Shown here piece after piece: positions 1-10,316 of a DNA stretch of 64,000 bases. The DNA is taken from positions 107,627 through 171,626 of the forward strand of contig JAJVDF010000359.1 of the NCBI GenBank assembly GCA_022410635.1, written 5' to 3'. Source of the stretch: Tretioscincus oriximinensis (taxonomy: Eukaryota; Chordata; Lepidosauria; Squamata; Gymnophthalmidae). The notes under the pieces are model-generated. The model ran no database searches and was not told the DNA's origin. It saw only the letters and a program-made list of their open reading frames with translations. The stretch's first letter is position 1. Every line of letters begins with the position of its first letter. The position numbers and the translations under genes are program-made.

Positions 1-94
1 CTTCTTCTTCTTCTTCTTCTTCTTCTTCTTCTTCTTCTTCTTCTTCTTCTTCTTCTTCTTCTTCTTCTTCTTCTTCTTCTTCTTCTTCTTCTTC
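1..94 (+). repeat. (CTT)n microsatellite, probable SINE tail
   Basis: An uninterrupted CTT/TTC run opens the window. Elsewhere here the same triplet follows the 3' end of a tRNA-derived SINE (2570-2886, 60605-60911), so this is probably the tail of a + strand SINE whose body lies outside. That link is inference, because the body is not visible. Confidence 0.8.
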
Positions 95-895
95 TCAACG
101 ATCCCAGGTTTTATCTGCTAACCCTACTAATTACTGTGTCCTTTTCTTTCCATTGGCCAAGCAGGTTCCCTCAAGAGTACAGCAGAGGCCTGGAAGGAAG
201 GGATGAGGCGTCTGCTTCGGACCGGTCCCCATTACAACACAGAAACTGAATCTTGCCAAGCCATCAGGTGAAGATAAGGCACCCGTCAGGGAAATGGGGA
301 GCTGCTGGGAAAGTCACTTTTCCTTCCATGCTCTCAAGGTCTGGAGGCTCTGATGTTCTGCAGACCCAGAGGTTCTTGCCAAAGTAACCAAATCTTTGCC
401 TCATTTCTTCCCACTTTGCTGCTCTAATTTTCCTCTCGAGTTCACACCTTTGGGCTTGCAGCTGATAGCCCCTTTTGAGGTGTGGGCCCACCCCAATGAG
501 GTCATGTGGCTCGGGGGCCACAGAGGAGACGCCTTGCATAAGGGCAAGAGCTGAGAGAGGTGCGAGACGCAGCCTGGCGCCGGGAACAAACGCAAGTCTT
601 ATACGCTCACGCAGACCCTCCGAGGCCTTATCAGGAAGCCTGACATCCCCAGATTGGTGGCTCAGTGGGAGGAGGCCGGAGAGAAAAGCCAGAATATGAG
701 GGAATAAGGGGAGGGGGGAGAACAAGGGGGGAATGGACACAGCTGGGAGGCTGCCATACGTAAGAACTGGTGGCACAGGATGCGAGTAGTGCAAGAAGGC
801 AACTCTGAAGGTTGTTCCTGGCATTAAACAGAAGCAGGGCAAAATGTCCAAGAAGATTATGTGGCGTCAGGAAAGGAAACCAAGCAAAATTATAC
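95..895. other. No recognised gene; weak minus-strand ORF
   Basis: This stretch is largely non-repetitive. A minus-strand frame stays open from 851 to 264. Its C-terminal part (roughly 540-264) reads like a basic, helix-forming protein rich in Glu/Arg/Lys followed by an aromatic segment, and ends in a clean stop. I recognise no family. Local GC content could keep the frame open by chance, and I see no convincing partner exon. It is either a lone terminal exon of an unknown gene or a chance ORF; the latter is likelier. Confidence 0.25.
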
Positions 896-899
896 CCTA

Positions 900-1432
900 A
901 AACGACAGTATTTTAGTCAGACCACACTTGGAATACTATCTACAATCCTGGGCACCCTAATTTAAAAGGGACATTGATAAACTAGAGCAAGTTCAAAAGA
1001 AAGTTACAAGGATGGTGAGTGGTCTGGAAACCATGAACTATGAGGAGCAGTTAAAGGATCTGGGGATGTTTAGTCTGCAAAAGAGAAGACTGAGAGGAGA
1101 CCTGATAGCTGCCTACAAATATCTGAAGGGCTGCCACAAAGTAGAGGGATCAGCCTTGTTCTCATTGGCACATAGAAGGACGAGAAACAATGGAATGAAA
1201 TTGCAAGGGAGTAGATTCAGATTAGATATCAGAAAAAACTTCCTAACAGTCAGGGTGATAAACCAGTGGAACAGTTTGCCACAGGGGGTGGTGAGTTCGC
1301 CTTGGCTGGAAGTCTTCAAACAAAGACTGGACAGTCATCTGTCTGGGATGGTTTAGTGAATCCTGCATTGAGCAGGGGGGTGGACCTGATGGCCCTGGAG
1401 ATCCCTTCCAACTCTAGAATTCTATTATACAT
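900..1432 (+). mobile_element. CR1-clade LINE, 3' fragment
   Basis: Translation gives the C-terminal end of a CR1-type reverse transcriptase: a Gly-Met-Phe-Ser-Leu-Gln segment, a basic R-R-L-R-G-D-L motif, a Tyr-Lys-Tyr-Leu segment and a W-N-S-L-P motif. The short CR1-type 3' tail with 'cccttccaactcta' follows. It is 5'-truncated and ends near 1430. Many related fragments in both orientations fill the window. Confidence 0.85.
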
Positions 1433-1460
1433 CACTTCTACTTTTTAGTTTTTAAAGCGA

Positions 1461-1930
1461 AATGCAAGAGCCCTCGCGGTGGTGCAAGGATTATGTCCAG
1501 GCCTTTCAACAGTGAGGTCGCCGTTTGAGCCCTGTGTGTCTGCCATGGAGAGGGCTGGCTGCCCTCTACTGGCCTTAGTTTCAGCCACCTAACTGGAGCA
1601 ATCACAAGTAAACAAATAGCTACCACCACCTCAATGTGATAGGGAAAATAGAATGTAAGCCTTCAGGTGAAAAATAGCTTGCAAGCCGCTTTGAGTCCCT
1701 TTGGGTGAGAAAAGCAGAGTATAAAATCCCAGTTCTTCATCATCTTCTCCTCCTCCTCCTCCTCTTTTTCTTCTCCTTCTCTCCTTCCCCTCCTTCTCCA
1801 TCAGTGAGGATGGAGAAAAAGGAGAGAAGGAGAAGANGAGGAGGAGAAGATGATGAAGAAGAAGAACTGAGATTTTATACTCTGCTTTTCTCACCCAAAG
1901 GNTCTCAAAGCGGCTTGCAGATGAGGATGG
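1461..1930. mobile_element. SINE pair in inverted orientation
   Basis: A + strand SINE (1461-1745) has a tRNA-like head around 1468-1525, a body containing 'ccctctactggcc', and a 3' end reading 'gagaaaagcagagtataaa' before a pyrimidine run. From 1860 to 1925 the same 3' end recurs in reverse complement, so the two tails face each other across a pyrimidine/purine tract and could form a long hairpin. Two independent insertions or an inverted duplication would both explain this. Confidence 0.7.
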
Positions 1931-2320
1931 AGAAGCCTCGCCTCATGCATCATCTTCATCCTCTTCTTCCTCTTCCTCCTTCTCCTATGGTTTACAATTT
2001 CGTGCTCAGAAGGTTCCTCTTTCAACTCTTTGCCCCTCAGGCAAGAACGAAGACCTGGCAGGTTTGTCTGTGTTCCTAATCTGTGTGTCAGAGATCGTCA
2101 CGCTAAGGGGGATGAGGGGTCAAAAAGAATGTGTCAGTTTCAGCGCAGGCGATTGACAGTAAACCCTTGTGTGTCTCTTGGGCAAGCCTAAGTTAAAGCA
2201 GCCTGGCCCTGCACAAGCAGGTTTGCGGGAGGAGCCCTCGGAGATTGGCACCGATTGTCTTTGAGCACGATGACCGACATTACCTTGGGATGTTAGCTGT
2301 TGAACAAGAACTCCGAATTC
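1931..2320. other. No gene seen
   Basis: Mixed sequence with short CTT-type patches and no open frame of note. I see no diagnostic repeat or RNA gene. Confidence 0.4.
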
Positions 2321-2512
2321 TCTTTTCTTCCCTCTTTCCGTCCCTCCTTTCGTCCTCTATCCCTCCCTCTTTCCCTCCTTCCCTCCTCTCTTCCTCCCTC
2401 TTCCCTTTCTTCCCTCCTTCCTTTCCTCCTCTACCTCTCTCCCTTCTTTCTTTCTTTCTTTCTTTCTTTCTCTTTCTTTCTTTCTCTTTCTTTCTTTCTT
2501 TCTTTCTTTCTG

Positions 2513-2545
<33 letters not shown>

Positions 2546-2565
2546 TTTCTCTTCCTTTCCTTCTC
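2321..2565 (+). repeat. Pyrimidine tract, (CCTT)n then (TTTC)n
   Basis: About 240 bp of nearly pure C/T: irregular CCTCCCTT units first, then long runs of TTTC/CTTT. Serine/leucine/phenylalanine-rich ORFs across it are low-complexity artefacts. It abuts the head of the SINE starting near 2570. Confidence 0.9.
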
Positions 2566-2568
2566 TTC

Positions 2569-2886
2569 CCGGATAGCTCAGTTGCTAAGGAATCCGTCTC
2601 TCAGCTGGGAGATGGGGTTTCGAAGCCCTGTGTTGGAAGTGGGGAGGGGTGAGCACCTTCCACTAGCCTGTAGCTCTAGCCAACCCAGCTATTCGAAAGC
2701 ATGAATTGCAAGAAATTGCAATTGACTGCAAGTAGATACATGGGAACCACCAGAGCCTGGTAGGGAAGATAGAATGTGAGCCTTCGGGCAAAAATACCCT
2801 TGTAAGCCGCTTTGAGTCCCTTTGAAAGGTGAGAAAAGCGGGGTATAAGAACCCAATTCTTCTTCTTCTTCTTCTTCTTCTTCCCT
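2569..2886 (+). mobile_element. tRNA-derived SINE, full length, (TTC)n tail
   Basis: The head 'ggatagctcagttgc' gives a pol III A-box-like motif, and 'ggtttcgaagccc' a B-box-like motif. The body contains 'attcgaaagcatgaattgc' and a 3' domain 'taagccgctttgagtccc' followed by 'gagaaaagcggggtataag' and TTC repeats. The 3' domain resembles those of squamate SINEs mobilised by a partner LINE (BovB-like); that family assignment is from memory. It is a SINE and not a tRNA gene, since no acceptor stem closes. Confidence 0.85.
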
Positions 2887-3235
2887 TCCATCCACACAGA
2901 CACTTCTCTCCTACTTCTGGTTCTCATCTCCAGGGGCTGATAAGAAAGCTCCTTCAGGCTTTTCCATTGTCCAGATCTGCCTTCCTTTTATCAGTGGCTT
3001 TCCCATGTGGGAAGTGAGATCATATCGTCTCCTCTTTCTCACCCTTTTGCACCGCTGGACATAGGAGAAGAGCTTTGGGGCCACCACGGGTGCATGGCCA
3101 TTTTGTGGTGCATATTTTGTGGCAGGTCGTGCAGCAACAAGCCCATATCAGGGATTCCCTACACTCAGGCAAGGTGGTTTTATTGGTTCTATTTTTCAGA
3201 ACAGAAAACATAAAAGTCCAGTGGTGCCAAATTAA
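2887..3235. other. No gene seen
   Basis: Apparently unique sequence between two SINEs. Short ORFs on both strands show no recognisable domain. Confidence 0.4.
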
Positions 3236-3512
3236 AAGCTCTGTGTCGGCCGTGGAGAGGAGCGAGCGCCCTCTAATGGCCTTAGCTCTCTCTAGCCAAA
3301 CCAGCAAAACTTGCAATAANATAAATGGAGACCATCACAATATGGTGTAAAGTCATCAGGTGAAAAATTAGCTTGTGAGCTGCTGTGATTCCCTTTGGGT
3401 GAGAAATGTGGGGTATAAAAAACCAGTTCTTCTTCCTCTTCCTTCTCCTCCTCCTCCTCTTCCTCCTCCTCCTTTTTTTCCTCCTCCTTCTTCTTTTCCT
3501 CCTCACAAAGCA
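3236..3512 (+). mobile_element. tRNA-derived SINE (second subfamily)
   Basis: The body contains 'gccctctaatggcctta' and the 3' end 'gtgagaaatgtggggtataa', followed by a CTT/CTC-rich tail to about 3510. It matches the copy at 1461-1745 in layout. The head is missing or degraded. Confidence 0.7.
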
Positions 3513-5945
3513 GGACATACTCTTGATCTGTTTTTTTCCACAGAGCGAACTGGTGATGATCCGTTGATAGGAGGGCTGGCGGTAAGCCCATTGTCATGGA
3601 CNGATCACTCCCTGGTGAGATTTGGACTTGCAGCAACTGCTTTCCCCTGCAAGGATGAGAGACCCATTCAGATGGTCCACCCCCGGAGACTTATGGATTC
3701 TGGGCGATTCCTGAATGCTCTGGGGGATTTCCCGGTTGGCATGGATGGCGCTCCTGTCGNGGCTCTGGTCTCTCTCTGGAATCGGGAGTTGACCCGGGCC
3801 ATCGACACGATCGCTCCCAAGTGCCCGCGGCATATCTGTGGAGTCCGTAGAGCACCCTGGTATTCTGGGGAGTTAAGGATGATGAAACAGAAAGGCCGAC
3901 GGCTGGAGCGCAGGTGGTGCAAATCCCAACAAGAGTCTGACCGAACACGGGTTAGAGCACATTATCGTGCCTACCAGGTGGCGGTGGTGGCAGCGAAAAG
4001 GAATTATTTCTCTGTTACCATTGCGTCCTCAAGTAGCCGTCCAGCAGAGCTCTTTCGGGTGGTGAATGGCCTGATAAGATCTAGCCCAGGACATCAAGGG
4101 CAAAGGCCATCCAATAGCTGCTGTGACAAATTTGCAAGGCACTTTGAGAACAAAGTCACTCAGATTCGTGAGAGATTAGATGCCACACTTGTGAATAGCC
4201 CAGAGGAGGTGTCCAGAGAACTGTCTGGTCCAGTTATCTTGGATCAGTTTCAATTATTGCGGCCTGATGATGTGGACAAGCTGCTTGTTGGGGTTCGGCC
4301 AATGTCATGCTCTCTGGATCCTTGCCCCTCCTGGCTGATAAAAGCAAGTCAGCAGGGTATGACCGGGTGGGTCCAGGGAGTAGTAAACNCTTCCTTGAGN
4401 GATNCGGTAGTCCCACCGGCTCTTAAGGAGGNGGTGGTGCGCCCTCTCCTTAAGAAGCCTTCCCTGGACCCAGAAGAGTTAAACAACTACCGCCCAGTGG
4501 CCAACATACCCTTCCTGGGCAAGGTACTGGAGAGGGCTGTGGCTGTTCAGCTGCAGGCGTGCTTGGAAGAAGCGGATTATCTAGACCCATTTCAATCTGG
4601 CTTCAGGCCTAGTCATGGCACGGAAACTGCCTTGGTCGCCCTGGCTGATGACCTACTCCGGGAGAGGGACGGGGGCAATGCGACCCTGTTGGTTCTCCTG
4701 GATCTCTCAGCGGCTTTTGATACCATTGACCATGGTATCCTCCTGGGGAGGCTGAGGAGTTTAGGAGTTGGTGGCAATGCATTGCAGTGGTTCTGTTCCT
4801 ATCTCCAAGGCCGCTTCCAGAGAGTGCTGGTGGGGGAGTCTTACTCGACACCCTGGGAGCTCACTTGTGGGGTTCCTCAGGAGTCGATCCTCTCCCCCCA
4901 TGCTGTTCAACATTTATATGAAGCCGCTGGGAGAGTCATCAGGAGATTTGGAGTAAAGTGCCATCAATATGCAGATGACACTCAGCTCTNTCTCTCTGTT
5001 CCATCTGAATCAGGAGAGGNGGTTGAAGTGCTTGACAGGTGCCTGGAGGCAGTGATGGGCTGGATGGGGGCCAATAAATTGAAGCTGAATCCAGGCAAGA
5101 CGGAGGTGCTGTGTGTTGGAGCATCCCGGGTTCGTGAAGTGGGGAGGCACCCTGTCCTTGGTGGGGTAGAATTATCCTATAGGGGACGGGTGTGAAATCT
5201 TGGGGTGCTTCTGGACTCTGCACTGAAACTTGAAAATCAGGTGGAGGCAGTGGCCAGGAGTGCCTACTTCCAGTTACGTCTGGTTCGCCAGTTACGGCCA
5301 CTTCTGAACAGGGATGATCTGACCACAGTAATCCANGCTCTGATAACTTCCAGATTGGACTATTGTAATGCGCTCTATATGGGGCTGCCCTTGAAAACGG
5401 TTCGGAAGCTACAGCTGGTGCAGAAGGCAGCCGCTAGACTGCTGACAGGGACGGCTGGCCGGACACACATCACACCGGTCTTGAAAGAGCTGCACTGGCT
5501 GCCCATTCGCTACCGAGCCCAATTCAAGGTTTTGACTTTAACTTACAAGGCCCTAAATAACTTGGGCCCCAAATATCTAAAGGAAGGCCTTCTTCCATAC
5601 CAACCTGCCCGTGCCTTAAGATCTGCAGGGNAGGCCCTCCTGGNNGTACCACCCCTTTCAACAGCCAGTGGAGTGGGAACCCNGGTTAGGGCCTTCTCAG
5701 TGGNTGCCCCTTGTCTTTGGAACAATCTCCCCCTCGAGGTGCGTCTATCATCATCGTTGTATTCTTTTAGAAGGTCCTTGAAGACGCACCTCTTTTGCCT
5801 GGCCTTTGGCTGAAGAAATGCCATCTCTATCCCTACTTTTAATATTGTTTTATACTTTTTAAAATTTTTGTAGTGATGTTTTANTGTTTTTGCCGCCCTG
5901 AGACCTTCGGGTATAGGGCAGGGTATAAGTATAAATAAATAAATA
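3513..5945 (+). mobile_element. L2-clade LINE, 5'-truncated and broken
   Basis: An open frame starts in the end of the endonuclease domain (the residues D-H-S-L-V-R-F near 3600 fit its C-terminal catalytic Asp-His). It runs through a reverse transcriptase with N-N-Y-R-P-V (4480), F-Q-S-G-F-R (4590), L-D-L-S-A-A-F-D-T-I-D-H (4700) and the catalytic Y-A-D-D (4966-4980). Breaks: the usual P-Q-G is P-Q-E near 4880, a frame change lies near 4890-4950, and a stop lies at about 5193. The C-terminal L-H-W-L-P-I motif follows in another frame (5205-5813). The 3' end has the L2-type 'ctgagaccttcgggta' and an (AAAT)n tail to about 5950. It is an immobile fossil copy. Confidence 0.9.
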
Positions 5946-6162
5946 AATAAATATATACATATGTAGGACACACATTGCCCTGTCTTTCTGCCTCTAGAAT
6001 AAATAGGGTGCTGCACACGGGGTGGTCATTAAGGGACCTTCGCCCANCAGACAGACTCAAAGCCAGGCTATGCCTGAGTTGTGCTGGGGTTTAAGGTAAG
6101 TACAGGATTACATGCACTAACTGGGGGACCTGATGGTCACCACTGTGGTTCATTGCTAAGCA

Positions 6163-6417
6163 TCCCCACCTTTCTCACCCAAAGGGACTCAAAGGAGCTC
6201 ACAAGTTACTTTTCTCCCGGAGACTTGCATTCTATCTTCCCCACCAGACTGTGGTGGTTCCCACTTACCTAGTCACAGTCAGTTGCCATTTCATCCCATT
6301 CTTGCTTTCGAGTAGCTGGGTTGGCTGGAGCTGCAGGCTAGCAGAAGGTGCTCCGCCCGGCCCACATGCGACACAGGGCCTCCAAACCCCACCTCTCAGG
6401 TGGGAGACGGTCTCCTT
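6163..6417 (-). mobile_element. tRNA-derived SINE, minus strand, tail lost
   Basis: The reverse complement shows the same body as the SINE at 2570-2886, including the stretch around 'aactgactgtgactaggt' and the B-box-side segment near 6390-6415. The (TTC)n tail is absent and the 3' domain is degraded. Confidence 0.7.
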
Positions 6418-6432
6418 AGAGTCTGTCTAAAT

Positions 6433-6620
6433 CAGGGGTGGGCAATTAATTTTTCCCAAGGGGCCGCATGAGAAATTGGGGTGGTTTNAGAGGGCCGGAT
6501 TAATATAGTTAACTCAGTTCTACCCAATACTGTATATAACTCTGAGCTAAGAGGGGCGGGCCGGTCAGAGACAGTAGGAGGGCCGCATGTGGCCCTCGGG
6601 CCGCCCCTTGCCCAGGTCTG
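6433..6620 (+). mobile_element. hAT-type non-autonomous element with TSD
   Basis: The termini CAGGGGTGGGCAA (6433) and TTGCCCAGGTCTG (to 6620) are inverted and match at about 10 of 13 positions. A perfect 8-bp duplication GTCTAAAT flanks it at 6425-6432 and 6621-6628. The inside contains 'gggccgcatg' and 'tgtggccctcgggcc', typical of non-coding hAT derivatives. At 188 bp it has no coding capacity. Confidence 0.9.
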
Positions 6621-6628
6621 GTCTAAAT

Positions 6629-7370
6629 AGCTACGACACTCATGTACACACCCCTTGCTAGGCTTTCTGGACGAAGCCTAACACCCCCCCTGTTTCTTTG
6701 GAATCCAAGACTCTTTCATAGCAGTGGCCCAGATATTGCTGTATCCCAGGCACTGCAAAACAGCACCCACCGTCAAGGGCGTGTTAGCAATATTTTTATA
6801 ATATATATTAACCATTTATTCATTCTGGTTTTAAATTGTTGTCTGTGATACGGCCCAATGACTAACCATGAAAGGTTTTATTATTACACCACGTATTGCT
6901 GCTTCCCAGGCATTGCAAAAGGACTCCCAACACCATTGGATTAACGGTGGAGGTGGATTCATGTGGGTGCAGTGGCAGCACTGAGGCCAAATCCTTGCAT
7001 AGCATGAGCAGGGGTCTCCATGAGGCCTTTCTTCCAAAAGGGCCTTATCTGTCCATAGCTGATGGGCTTCAAGCACAGTTCNTTTGTATTGCCAAGGAAG
7101 GGAAATTGGCTTCCTGCCAGAAATTCCTGGGTGTCATAGATATGCGACGTGTCTATATTTGTATATAGCGTTATATCTTTTGTACGGATGAAACTGGCTG
7201 TGCGTTTTGGAAGGAAACCTCTTATGTTTAAATATGACCAATCTCTGAGCAGCATTTTGAGCGGGAAAATAGGAATGCAGTGATTGGCTAGAAGACTGTA
7301 TAAATATAGCTGCTCTGGCAGCAGGCAGCCACTGCAGACCTAACTCAGGCTACATTCACACTGTCTTATT
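6629..7370. other. No gene seen
   Basis: Mixed sequence between the hAT element and a CR1 fragment. Two loosely similar segments (around 6740 and 6890) both contain 'cccaggcattgcaaaa'-like text, suggesting a decayed local duplication. No coding signal. Confidence 0.35.
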
Positions 7371-7640
7371 TTCAAGACAGGACTAGACAGGTTTATGGAC
7401 ACTAAGGGTATAAATGGATACTAAGATAGTTGTCTGGATGTAGCCTCCGGGATGGAGCAACAGGCAGGACTCTTGAAATACCATTTGCAGGGAGTCATGA
7501 AAAGGAGCATACTTTGCTTTCCTCTGTTCGGACTGTCCAGGTGCATCTGGTGGGCCTTTGTGTGACACAGAATGCTGGACTCGATGGGCTGTGGCCTGAT
7601 CCAGTATGGCTCTTCTTAGGTTCTTATGTTCTTATGACCA
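7371..7640 (+). mobile_element. CR1-clade LINE 3' end
   Basis: The fragment starts inside the last codons of the reverse-transcriptase ORF ('gacaggactagacaggttta') and runs through the 3' region containing 'ggtgcatctggtgggcc' and 'ttcttatgttcttatg'. It is a near copy of the fragments at 24565, 26645, 41070 and 50240, so this is a recent subfamily in this genome. Confidence 0.85.
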
Positions 7641-7649
7641 GCTAAAACC

Positions 7650-8520
7650 CGGGGGAAAAAATTATATTCCGGAATATAGCAAATGCCTGTCCCGTCACAC
7701 CACGAAGCTATATTCCGGAATATACAATGGTGTGTCCTGTTCACACGTATACTTGAATTCTCGTGACACGCAGCNGGCTCTGCCGCATTGCTTCGGCTGT
7801 GCCCTCCTTCACACCAGCCCAACAGAGCCGGTCGATGGGCTGACTGGAAGGAGAGCACAGCCAAAGCAACGCGGCAGAGCCGGCTGTGTGTCACGAGAAG
7901 CCTTTTCCTTTCCAGCCAGCCCTCCGTCTGCTTTTGGAGGGTTCCTGCCTGGAGATNGGGGTCTGAGAAAGGAAGGGGAACCTGTCAACCTCCCCACCTC
8001 CTCCTCAGCAGCCCCCCAAAGCAGGATGGATGGCCCCAATCATACGGAGCTTAGGCTGGACAGGAAAAAGCAAATGCCTGGCTCCGTGTAGATGGGGCCG
8101 GCAGCTCTCCGTGTGCTTTGGGAGCTTTCCTGCTTTGGGGGCTGCTGAGGAGGAGGAGGTGGGGAGGCTGACAGGACGTCTGCCCATGTTTCCCTTCCTT
8201 TCTCAGACCCCGATCTTCAGGCAAGAACCCTCCAAAAGCAGATGGAAGGCTGACTGGGCGAAAAGGCGGGCAGATTTCCCCGCTGAAGCAAGGAGGCGGC
8301 GCTTCCTCCTGTCATCTCTCTCCTCTCCTGTCTCTCGCACTAATAATGGTCACACGGAAGAGGAAGGGAATTGGCTACCAGATGACGGAGGTTGGCTGCG
8401 AGGTTTCGGATATTCTCTGCAATTATTTCTGTGGAATAAATGGCCTTTTATTGCGGACGTTTTACTGATACATGCTTAACAAAATGGCGCTATAACTGAG
8501 GCATAAAATAGTCGTGTGAA
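7650..8520. repeat. Nested fold-back (MITE-like) block
   Basis: Several inverted repeats nest here. 'tatattccggaatata' palindromes lie at 7665-7680 and 7709-7724. A GC-rich pair with short spacer spans about 7762-7825 and 7836-7900. Arms of about 120 bp lie at 7905-8027 and 8130-8255, the second the reverse complement of the first with scattered changes. No transposase is visible. A non-autonomous DNA transposon or composite of several is most likely; the ORFs across it are shadows. Confidence 0.6.
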
Positions 8521-8860
8521 CGCACCCTCAGAGTCTCTCAAGAGCTGCAATGAAACACTTCCAGAGCTTGAAATCACTTGTCTGGGTGTTCATTTGCCAG
8601 CGAGAGTCTCACAAGAGGTCTGCAGTCGTACCAAAATAATTCCTATCCGTCTCCCTCCTTTTCCACGTTGCCACCACAGTCCGGATGTTGGCGACAGCTT
8701 CCCCATTTTGTTAATTTGCTTTATTTTTTTTNAAAAAATGCCTTGTTCGTTTGGGTCCACAGCACGTTAGGCTGCATCCCCATGACGGGATTCAACCGTG
8801 ATGGTACTTACATCAAGCTGAATTCACCCCACGGGTTCACCCAGCAATCCACTCACTAAA
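8521..8860. other. No gene seen
   Basis: Apparently unique sequence up to the GAA array. No recognisable domain or RNA structure. Confidence 0.35.
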
Positions 8861-9342
8861 AAGAAGAAGAAGAAGAAGAAGAAGAAGAAGAAGAAGAAGA
8901 AGAAGAAGAAGAAGAAGAAGAAGAAGAAGAAGAAGAAGAAGAAGAAGAAGAAGAANAAGAAGAAGAAGAAGAAGAAGAAGAAGAAGAAGAAGAAGAAGAA
9001 GAAGAAGAAGAAGAAGAAGAAGAAGAAGAAGAAGAAGAAGAAGAAGAAGAACTGGGTTCTTATACCTGCTTTTCTCACCTTCCAAAGGGACTCCAAGCGG
9101 CTTACAAGGATATATTTTGCCCAAAGGCTCACATTCTATCTTCCCTACCAGGCTGTGGTGGTTCCCATGTATCTACTTGCAGTCAGTTGCCATTTCTTGC
9201 AATTCTTGCTTTCGAATAGCTGAGTTTGCTAGAGCTACAGGCTAGTGGAAGGTGCTCACCCCTCCCCATGTCCCACACAGGGCTTCCAAACCCCATCTCC
9301 CAGGCGAGAGACGAATTCCTAAGCGACTGAGCTATCCGTGCC
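8861..9342 (-). mobile_element. tRNA-derived SINE with long (GAA)n tail
   Basis: In reverse complement: tRNA-like head at 9342-9285, body, 3' domain at 9110-9055, then a TTC/GAA tail of about 190 bp (8861-9051) with one n. The 8-mer CTAAAAAG occurs at both ends (8856-8863 and 9342-9349) and is a likely target duplication. Poly-Leu and poly-Phe ORFs here are microsatellite artefacts. Confidence 0.88.
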
Positions 9343-9349
9343 TAAAAAG

Positions 9350-10270
9350 GCCTGGGGAAGACTCCAGCGCACGGGTTAGGCGTCGCTGAGCAGTCGTCCC
9401 GCAGTAAACGCCATTTATCCCGGAATAAACTATTGCTGTAGCAGTGTGCAGGCGTGTGCACAAATTTGATGCTGAAGGATGCTGCTGCAGGTAAAACTAA
9501 AAGCCTTAGTCTGCACTGTGACGAGATCGAGGGGCAACGTGAGGCACTGGCCACGGAATAGATTGCTGTATTCCAGAATATAACTTTATCCCGGTTTTTA
9601 AGTCATGGTGTGCAGGCAGCCTCAGGTTTATTCCATCAACTGCTGTTTGTCCGATTACGCAGCGGACTTTTCTAAAATCTGAAAAATACCCTCCGCGGGG
9701 CCTTCTGTTGTGGGAAAACAATAAAAGTTCATTGGCTCTTGGGTCACAGAGCATGATGGGAACTGTAGTAAAATAAGCGCAGCAATGACTTATGGGAGAT
9801 GTGATGTCGCGAGAATACAATGGAATGGAATGCAGTGGTGGGAATCATATCAGAATCTTGTACGCTTTGTCAAAATTTGCACCCTTTGTCAGAATTTCCA
9901 CAGATTCTCATACAGCAATGCTCAAGAAAATTTGCCTCACCCACCCACCCACCCACCCACCTTTGTTTCCTGTTTGGTGATGTCACTTCTGGCCCCTGCT
10001 TCCGGAAAGTCACCTGCTATGACATCGCTTCCAGTGTCACCACGGAAATGACGTCAAATTTTGAACGTGTGCTTCGTGCGCTCAATGACAGCCTAGATTT
10101 TCAGGCCCTGGATGCGAGATTGCCAGCTCCAATTCTCCCAGCAGTTATGTAGCAGGGAAACAGAGTGCAAAATGGAAGGTAGGTGGGATGAAATCACAAA
10201 TGCATTTTTCTGGATTTAAAATAAACAGTGAAACAAAACGTGGCACCCTTAGAGACTAACACGAACTTGG
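9350..10270. other. Degraded DNA-element sequence; (CCCA)n
   Basis: Contains 'tttatcccggaataaa' near 9415, 'gtattccagaatataac' near 9567, a (CCCA)n run at 9938-9961, and a CRE-like block with 'gatgtcacttctgg' and 'atgacgtcaaattttg' (9975-10060). Similar CRE-like text recurs at 15015, 24290 and 49440, so this is a dispersed repeat and not a lone enhancer. No gene seen. Confidence 0.45.
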
Positions 10271-10316
10271 GTAGGCAGCAGGGTTGAGTGAATCCTGCAA
10301 TGAGCAGGGGGTTGAG

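Noticed and set aside
2569..2645. tRNA gene
   Set aside because: A- and B-box-like motifs are present, but there is no closing acceptor stem or anticodon arm of tRNA form, and the same head recurs joined to the same SINE body at 9342 and 60605.
3375..5195. Functional reverse transcriptase gene
   Set aside because: It is an L2 LINE without the 5' part, with a substitution in the conserved P-Q-G, a frame change and a premature stop. It is a fossil.
8824..9132. Poly-Phe and poly-Leu ORFs
   Set aside because: Translation of a (GAA)n/(TTC)n microsatellite at a SINE tail.
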